From: Quercus robur
Taxonomy: Eukaryota; Streptophyta; Magnoliopsida; Fagales; Fagaceae
Direction: 5' to 3'
Length of the DNA stretch: 64,000 nt
Assembly (NCBI RefSeq): GCF_932294415.1
Contig: NC_065543.1
Span: forward strand, 31,267,530 to 31,331,529
A program made the position numbers and the translations under genes. Under the pieces are notes generated by a model. The model did no database searches. It was given only the letters and a program-made list of their open reading frames with translations, and was not told the origin of the DNA. Shown in pieces: positions 56,701 to 64,000 of this stretch. Numbering within the stretch: position 1 is the first letter of the stretch; every line of letters starts with the position of its first letter.

Positions 56701-59494
56701 GCAATAATTAAAAAAATTTAGGGACACAATAAAATTTCACAATATTTTCACAATACTATTTGTTTTTAGTAGTGATCAATCCTAGTCTAATATTTTATTA
56801 ATTTATTAAAATTTTCTTTTTGACATATGAATATTTGATACCTCAACTGTTTTGAAAAATGTTGTGATAATTTGTTGTGTCATAACACACTTGTAATTTT
56901 TATTTTTATACATGATGAGACATGTATCCCACTCAACCGACTTTTTTTCTCCTTTTTTTTTTCCTCATCCACCTATTTCTTCTCAATCCCCCCATCAAAT
57001 ATCTTTTCTTTCCTCCACCCACCAACATATCTCTTCTTCAACTCTTCTTCTTCACCCAAAAGACGAGAAGAAGAAGAAAGAGATGCATAAGACCCAAAAA
57101 AAAAAAAAAAAAAAAGGAGAGAAGCCCGAAGAAGCACAGAGGAGAGGAACCTTAGCAACAGCAAAGGGAACTCCGTAAATTTGCTCTGATTCTAGGGTTG
57201 CACCATGTAATTTGTCTTTTAAACAAAGAGGTTTAAATTGGGTTTTTAAGGAAAGACAATGGGAAATTGGCTTAACCTTCCAACGGTAACCTCCAGGTGC
57301 CATAAGATCTTGTGTTTCTCCTTTGTGTTTGGAGAATGAACTTTTTTACAAAGTGCGTTTACAATACGTTACCAAACACATGGTTTGGATTTTTAGTAGG
57401 AAAAAGCACGTTTTGGGTCCTTAAAGCGGAACCAAACGGACACTAAGAGCATTCACAACAATAGTCATTTTAGCAACCAAAACACTAAAAACACACATTA
57501 CAACTATAACAAAGAAGTTAAAGATAAAATATTTTGTGTCATAGTTACAACAACTCAATGTAATTGAATATTATTAGCAAAAAACAATTTTTTATTCCGT
57601 TCTTGCCCTATCTCACTATCTTACTCCCACAAGCCTATCTTGTTTTTGCCATATCTCACTATCTCTCTCTCACACACACAGACAAGCCCACAGCTCTACC
57701 TCTCTCCCTTGTGATTGCTCTGCCCTTTCTCCACCTAGCCCAGCCCTCTCTCCCCTTCGCCCAGCCCCATATCCCCTTTGCCCAGACTGAATCTTCCTTT
57801 CATTGGGTCCATGGATTTCTTTGGGTTAGATTTTAGTTTTGATGTCGTAGAAGCCTAAAGAAAGCACACACGATGGTCTCTCGATGGAACAGAAACTAAA
57901 CTATTAGCTTCTGGTAGTAAACCTCGAATCCATGAGGGGTTTTCCTAAATCCACAAGGAGATAAACTGGAATCCGCCAGAGAAAGAATTTGATAAAATTC
58001 TGTGTTTATTAATAATCCTCTATTTTGCCTCTGACGGCTACAAAACATATAAATATTGAGAAAAACATCTGAAACCCTAATTCACAGTAATTACGCGATT
58101 AGGTGACAAAATACTGAAATTTACCAAAAAGGAAAAATTGAGTTAAATGCAAAATTATAAACTACTAACCTTAAAAGCCGTCCCAAAACAAGCGGAACTT
58201 TATTCTAACTTTTGAGCAAAAATTTATTAAGGAAACAAAAATTACTATAAATGGCAAAATTGCAGTTTTCAGGGTCTAAATGAATGAGTTCGCCATTTTC
58301 AGGGAGTACCTCATGGCAAAGCTATGATTATTGCTCCGAAGGCCGTTTCATTTCGGCCTGGCAAATTTCATTCGTTTCTGACTCCGTCGCCTAATGATTT
58401 CTACTAGTGCCTTTTTACCTTGAACGATTTTAGACGAACTTGGACTCCATAAAGGCCATGGTGGTCTGTTCTACGTCAGGTTTGGATTAGGTTTTGATTT
58501 TGGGTTAGGGTTTGGTTTTGGGTCTTTTCTCTCCGTCATAAGCTTGAACATCATTTGGACATCACGGTTGGTCACCGACTGGGGCAAAGCTTGCTAGCTG
58601 ATTCAACTCCAAATACAAGTAATCAATCTTTGTCTTCTAATTTAATACAGAGAATGTTGATAGAAATTGTTGAACTTAACATATTGTAGTGGAATTAAAT
58701 TGTTGTTTTTCTTGGAGATATGATCAATGTTAATTTTTGCGGAGCCATGATTTATAAATGGATGGACCTGCACCTTTTGTGAGGTATGGCACGTGAGATT
58801 TTATTGTAATTTCACGTGAGTTGTATATGTGAATTTTTTGTGGACTGCATTGGTAGTTTAGTGTTGTTGAAACTACTTCAAGTGGACAGGGTAAATTTAA
58901 TAATGACTTTTATAATATGTTTGCCTTTTGATATGAGTTTTGATAGGTTCATAGTTTAGTAAATGATTTATGTAAATAATGTCTGACAGGTTGATAGTTT
59001 AATTCAATTGGAGTAGATATGTGATCGTTGAGATATTTTCAAATACTTCGAGCTTGGGGTCCACATGTCAATGAGAGAAATGTCTCATCCGCTAAGCACA
59101 CAAGAAACATTCATGGTAGTTGAAGAAAAAAAAATTATAAATAACATTCATGCCAGTTGAAGGGAAAAAAAAAATCCAAAAATATAATAATCACAACAAA
59201 TATGGATTTCCGAAAATATGATTGTTCAATTAAAAAAAAATGCTCATTAAAAAATTTTGGGTTTAAAAAAATGTGCTCACTATGTTCAAATGATCAATTA
59301 AAAATACCTTCGGAAACAAAGAATAAAGAAAACATAAAGAAAGAAAAAAAATTAAAGAAAAAATATTTAAATGAAGTGCTAAAATAATAGAAATTTTTTA
59401 TTTTTTATTTTTATGTTGGGTATATTGTAAAATGATTTATTAAAATAGGTAAAGTAAATTTTGTTTTTTGATAAAAGCTATATGGAGTATTGTA
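56701..59494. other. Intergenic, possible TIR element and LTR remnant
   Basis: No gene. At 57446 agagcattcacaacaatag begins a stretch with a CT/CCA-rich interior (57600-57790) like the cargo elements elsewhere in the window. At 57890-58020 the minus strand (aacacagaattttatcaaat, ggattccagtttatctcc) looks like the end of a retrotransposon LTR. Both assignments are weak. Confidence 0.35.
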
Positions 59495-60905
59495 TATAAA
59501 GATAGTTTGTTTCGCTGGAAAACTTTCTGTAAAGATAGTTTTCCACATTTTACAGTGTTTGGTAGCACAAAAAAAAACTGGTCAATGGAAAACTATCTTT
59601 GGTCAACGGAAAACCCTAATAAAAATAAGGCTTATTTTCTATAAGTTGTTTTCCAAAAAAATTTTTTGGAAAACAATCTCTCTCTCTCACACGTTGCATC
59701 TCCTATAAATATTATCTCTGTTTGTAGCCATGATAAACATAATTTTTTGGTGCCTTCCCTCTCTCATGGTAAGATTTCTCACTTTTTCTCTCTTCCCTTT
59801 ACTTTTTCTCTCCTCACACCCTCACTGTCACTAACTCTGGTGTCTCCTCTTCCCATAGATCTTTCTCTCTTCTCTCTTTTCTCCATGTTTCTTTTCCCTT
59901 CTGTAACACAATTCTCTGATTAGATTTTTTTCCCCCTTCACTAATCAGTCAATAGCTTAGACTTGCAAAGGAAAACAAATTTGTAGTGGTAATTATTTCA
60001 TTCTTCTCTACCAAAATCCCAATTCTTTGCCTTGAACTTCAAGCTTGATTTTCATTTTTCTCTAAGAAATTTTCCGTTTGATGGATTCCAGGCAGAAGTT
60101 ACTTCTTTTTCGTACATAAAGTGCAAAAAAAAGAAAAGAAGAAGAAGAAGAAGAAGAATAAAGTAAAAGATGAAAATTTTAAACATAGTATCTATATTGC
60201 TCTAAATTGCTTTTACATGGCACAATCTTTACCTTGAACTAATAATATTGTTATATAATGAATGATAATTGTTTAAAGGAATTGCATTTGTTGGCAAATA
60301 TTTTTTTTGTTGGAAGATACTTTATGCAAATACTATGCAATGATGATATACTATGCAGTACATTATGTAAATACATAATTTAGATTGATATTGAAAACTT
60401 GTGGTTAACCATAATAGACAATTAGTATACCAACAAAAAGAGTAGACAATTAAAAGTTATTATTATTTATACTTATTGAAAATGTATTCCCCTGTCAAAT
60501 ATATATATATATATATATATATAGACAAATGATTAATGTATATATGTGTGTGTACGTGCGTACGTACGTTATTATCCATATATATGAGCAAAATGAGTGG
60601 TAAAGATCATGAAAATTTGACAACTAATTAATTTTGATTGTATCTATTATCAAAATTTTATTATGAAAATCAAATTCATTCTTGGTTTTTTATTTTTAAT
60701 GATTACATTAGTTGGTTTATATAATATACATGTTTAAATTATTCAAGAAATATTTTAAAAAAATTGCATACCAAACACCAGAAAACATTCTTAAACTCAT
60801 TTTGAAGATCATTACCAAACACTGGAAAGTGAGACAGTTTTCTAAAAAATGCTCTTTGAAAAATGAATCATTTTCTAAAAAACGTTAATGTTGAAACAAA
60901 CAGTA
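59495..60905. mobile_element. Possible non-autonomous hAT element, about 1.4 kb
   Basis: The left gtttgtttcgctggaaaac and the right end (complement) ctgtttgtttcaacattaac share inverted 'gtttgtttc'. Subterminal gaaaac/gttttcc words are abundant at both ends (59515-59670, 60780-60870), as in hAT subterminal repeats. The interior is AT-rich with a (AT)n run at 60500-60523, and nothing is encoded. Confidence 0.4.
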
Positions 60906-61071
60906 CGAAAATAGTTTTTTATTTTTTATTTGGATAAAAGCTAAAAACTACTGTAATATTTTTTAGCAACTTAACTGTCTCTAAATCAAAGTCCAAAAAC
61001 CCATTTACAATTCACTCTATTTCTGAAAAACGTGAGAAGATAACAGTCGCATCTGATCGGTAACAAAAGCA

Positions 61072-61383
61072 ATGGAGGTCCGCAGAGAGAACCGCAACAT
61101 TCACGACAACCAGCGCCGCCGGTTGGCCAAACAGTTCGAACTGAAGCGCAACCTGTTCAAGGCTTTCCTCAGAGACCCAGAAATTCCACCGGAGTTGAGA
61201 GAACAACAACAGTACAAGCTAGCCAAGTTGCCTCGAAACAGCTCCTTCACTCGCCTCAGGAACCGGTGCATCTTCACTGGCCGATCTCGTGGTGTGTACC
61301 AGGTCTTCCGTATGTCTCGTATTGTGTTTCGTGAACTTGCTTCCAAAGGTGCGCTTGCTGGCATTAAGAAAGCTTCTTGGTAG
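61072..61383 (+). CDS. RPS14: Mitochondrial ribosomal protein S14, nuclear-encoded, single exon, 103 aa
   Basis: Protein of the mitochondrial small ribosomal subunit (uS14 family), binding 16S-like rRNA in the head. The body shows the signature [31 protein letters not shown] and a C-terminal [11 protein letters not shown], as in plant mitochondrial S14 (KLPRNSS, RNRC, TGRPR, GIKKSSW). The sequence is clearly diverged from typical organelle-encoded S14, so this is a transferred gene evolving in the nucleus rather than a fresh mitochondrial insert. The frame has an upstream in-frame TGA 15 nt before the ATG, so there is no N-terminal extension. Import would rely on the basic N-terminus ([20 protein letters not shown]) or on an unrecognised upstream exon. 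A poly(A) signal AATAAA at 61430-61435 follows. Confidence 0.9.
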   Translation: MEVRRENRNIHDNQRRRLAKQFELKRNLFKAFLRDPEIPPELREQQQYKLAKLPRNSSFTRLRNRCIFTGRSRGVYQVFRMSRIVFRELASKGALAGIKKASW

Positions 61384-61395
61384 ACAAAATATGTT

Positions 61396-62035
61396 TTAAG
61401 TTTTTGGGTTTTGTTCTGTTAGATTGAAAAATAAAATTTATTTGGGCGTTTTTTGAACTGAAATGCCTTTTTATGTTGATTTCTCAGATGGGATTTTTTG
61501 CTTTTTTTTTTTTAAATGGATATGAGTTTTTGTTGTTTACAACTTGACATGGAATCAAAGGAAATGTGCTCATTGGAAAATTGTTAGTAGTATACTGAAT
61601 TTGATGCTGATATGAATTAAATTGTGTAACTATTATTGTTTTACGAGGTGGGAATGTTGGATTATTATGTGTTGTTATTGTTGTTGTTGAAGGTTTTATG
61701 AGGGTGATTGGAAAGTGGTGATTTTGGACGGGTTTTTTTTAAGTTTTGGGTTCTGTATAGATTGAAAATAAAATAAATTTGGGTGTTTTTTAGAATTAAA
61801 AGCCTTTTTTATGTTTTGCTTATGTTGATTTCTCACTTGGGATTTTTGTTTTTGAATATGGGCTATTTTTGGAATGGATGCTGTTTGGAATTTTAGTAGC
61901 ACATTGGATTTGATGTTAATAAGAATTGAATTGAATTGTGGAAACATTGATTATGAGGTGGGAAGATTGGATTATTATGTTTTGCTGTTGTTATTGTTGA
62001 AGGTTTTATAAGGATGGAGAGGGTGATTTTGATGC
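61396..62035 (+). repeat. Tandem duplication of the RPS14 3' flank, period about 345 bp
   Basis: 61396-61735 and 61740-62035 align in order: tttttgggtt, gattgaaaa(t)aaaat, atgttgatttctca, ttggattattatgtgttg/ttttgc and gttgaaggttttat. The 5' edge begins in the RPS14 3' UTR, so the copy carries part of that UTR including its aataaa. Confidence 0.75.
61430..61435 (+). terminator. Poly(A) signal of RPS14
   Basis: AATAAA about 47 nt after the stop codon, in attgaaaaataaaattta. The word recurs in the downstream duplicate near 61765. Confidence 0.45.
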
Positions 62036-62131
62036 GAAAGCGGTAATGAAGGCTTTGGTGTTTATTGCTTAGTAGAGTTAATTGAAGTGAGTCCTTGGAT
62101 CTGTTCATCCTATTTTTTTACTAGTATTTTA

Positions 62132-63400
62132 GATGCGAGGATGTGATTTTGGACTTGGGTTTTACCCTTTGGAAAAAGGGAATAATGGTAAAGATGGTTG
62201 ATAGAATATTATTTGCGTGTTCAGTTTCAAAATCAAAGTCATTAGGATTCCGTTGCATGAGTGAAATGAATTGAAGGGGATGCAAAAGCCTGTTTTGATT
62301 GTATTGATTCAAATGGGGCTCAAGCTGGTTGGGCTTTCCAAACTCTACAATTAGTAATAACTTAGAACTTGGTAAGTTAATTCCTAGTTGTAGATTCTGC
62401 TGGGTTAGTACAGCATGTAATGCTGCTGCTACTGCAAAGCTGGCAGTTAGTATTAGAAGTGCCCTTAGTTGTAATAAGCTTAATCTTCCTAATGTCATCT
62501 CAGATGTGTGTAGGTTTGATTGTTCCTGTGCTGGTCTTTTGTTTGTCGATTCAAAGGATGCAGTTTATCCTAAAAAAAAAAAGGGAAAAGAAAAGGTGGA
62601 GAATAGTGAAATGAATTGAAGGTTAATTCATTAGAAATCTATAAGAGTGAATTTTATGTAGAATGGGTTCTTTTGGTTTGTGGATCCAGCAACTTAGCAA
62701 CTTGATGCAGCTTCTGTATTTGGAGTTACATTCTAAAGCTATTCCCTTCAGATATCAATCTTTATGTGCCCTATGTATTTTTTATCTTTACTTTTCGATG
62801 CTGAAGTTGTTGTTGCTCAATGCTCATCAGCTCATGCTTCCTATTGATAATATTGTCTAACTTGAACTATACCCTCTCTTTCATATGCAGAGTGTTAATG
62901 ATGCTTTTGATTCAATAAGTGAAGGTTTTGGTGTTTATTCCATTGTGATTAAAGCTTTTAGTAGTATTTTAGATGTGAGCATGTGGTTTTTTGGACTTGG
63001 GTTTTACCCTTTGGAAAAAGGGCACAATGGAATTTTCGAATGTTAATTTCTCTTAGATTTAAAAAAGGGTTGTTTCAAAAAAAAAAATTCATTTGCTTGT
63101 TCGGTTTCAAAATCAAAGCCCATAGGATTCTGTTGAATGAGCAAATAAATTGAATTCAGTTCATTTAAAATTTATTTAATTGAATTCTATGTAGAATTGA
63201 TTCTTTGCTTTGTGGATCCAAGTATCCATCAAGTAAGCACTTGAACTTGATGCAGCATATGCAGTGTTATATTCTGAAGCTATCCCCATCATATATTAAA
63301 TTTATGTGTCCTTTATATTTTGTATGTTTAAGTTTTTGCTCATGCTGCCTATTGATAACATTGTCTAACTTGGACTAGACCCTATCCTTCGGATGAAGAA
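62132..63400 (+). repeat. Second direct duplication, offset about 840 bp
   Basis: 62132-62870 and 62971-63400 share tttggacttgggttttaccc then tttggaaaaaggg, gtttcaaaatcaaag, tttgtggatcca, cttgatgcag and tgataa(t/c)attgtctaactt. The first copy is longer because it contains the 62278-62604 insertion. Confidence 0.75.
62278..62604 (+). mobile_element. Retroposed RNase H-like fragment with 18-bp TSD
   Basis: 327 bp flanked by perfect 18-bp direct repeats agtgaaatgaattgaagg (62260-62277 and 62605-62622). It ends in an A-rich stretch. The sister duplicate near 63140 has no insertion. The plus frame reads SCRFCWVSTACNAAATAKLA then VSIRSALSCNKLNLP. This resembles the C-terminal part of the RNase H-like domain of plant non-LTR or RVT_3-type proteins (FxxVxRxCNxxAHxLAKxA), with the conserved His position changed to Thr. 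It is a non-functional fragment. Confidence 0.6.
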
Positions 63401-64000
63401 TGAGGTTCATGAGGCTTGTGCTGCCTTTTGATAGCATTGTCTGACTTGGATAGTTGGACTGCACAATGTTAATGATGCTTCATTGCTAACTGTGTTTTAA
63501 AAGTTCCTTGGTGAAATCTAACTCCTGTTCTCATCTATTGGTTGAATAATTTAGGATTGCACAAGTTTCCTTCCCGTAGCTCCTCTAGATTTCTTGGTTG
63601 GTCTATTAAGAGGGTATTTTGTCAAGAGGCTTCAGGCTTCTTCCACTGACCCATATTTCCCCCATTTAGTCCCTTGTGTTTGTGTGTTTCTTCCTCATTT
63701 TTGTTTCTTTATTAGTAGTATTAGATGTCAGATTGAAGACTGGTTTTGAATGGAGGTTTCCAATGTCATGCTGATGGAATTTTCTGTATCTTATTAGTTA
63801 TTACTCTTCTTCGATATAGTTGTCTTTGCCAAGCAGTCTGGAAGAAGAAAGAAAGCTTTGAGGTTGCAGGGTTGACTGCATACTCATAATCTGATTAGCT
63901 GGGCATTATAAGAATTAGAATGATCAAATGATCTAACAATAGTGTAATTCTGTCTGAAATTTTCAAGGTCAAAATAGGAAAAATAGTTTCTTATGCTATA
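63401..64000. other. Intergenic, no gene recognised
   Basis: AT-rich sequence with tccttcccgtagctcctc-like unique DNA. No frame or element is recognisable before the window ends. Confidence 0.4.

Noticed and set aside
62121-62498. 125-codon minus-strand frame
   Set aside because: It is antisense to the RNase H-like retroposon and spans the insertion boundary, so it cannot be an evolved gene.

Overview
This window is nuclear DNA from a flowering plant. The genes have many short exons with GT-AG introns and closely match eudicot families. The intergenic space is AT-rich and full of MITEs, SINE and LINE pieces, a Helitron and an LTR element. A woody eudicot, perhaps Fagaceae, is my guess from the style of the repeats; this is inference, not proof. 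I see no rRNA, tRNA or CRISPR.

Layout. 1-10.2 kb: repeats and low-complexity DNA with no credible gene. 10.3-15.1 kb and 18.1-22.4 kb (+): two tandem GH1 beta-glucosidase genes of the BGLU44 type, with 11 exons each and identical internal exon sizes and phases. The duplicated block also carried the 3' exon of the neighbouring EXO1 gene, left as a pseudogene at 16.2-16.5 kb. 23.5-30.2 kb (-): an intact 12-exon EXO1 (5' flap/5'-3' exonuclease of mismatch repair), convergent with the second beta-glucosidase. 32.2-38.5 kb (-): a 10-exon fatty-acid alpha-dioxygenase (DOX). 39.5-46.3 kb: a 5.0-kb Helitron remnant, probably nested in an element with inverted ends. 50.7-54.7 kb: a minus-strand LTR retroelement with no recognisable gag or pol and a 14-unit, 80-bp array inside. 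61.07-61.38 kb (+): a single-exon nuclear gene for mitochondrial ribosomal protein S14 with no obvious presequence. 61.4-63.4 kb: tandem duplications, one holding a retroposed RNase H-like fragment.

The genes do not form a pathway. The glucosidases act on glycosides outside the cytosol, DOX starts fatty-acid alpha-oxidation in defence oxylipin metabolism, EXO1 acts on nuclear DNA, and S14 belongs to the mitochondrial small ribosomal subunit. The most informative features are the history of the BGLU-EXO1 duplication, a DUF674 gene fragment in an intron, probable GC-AG introns in EXO1, poly(A)-only retroposons with clear target-site duplications, and the nested repeat structures. I found no convincing undescribed biological system.
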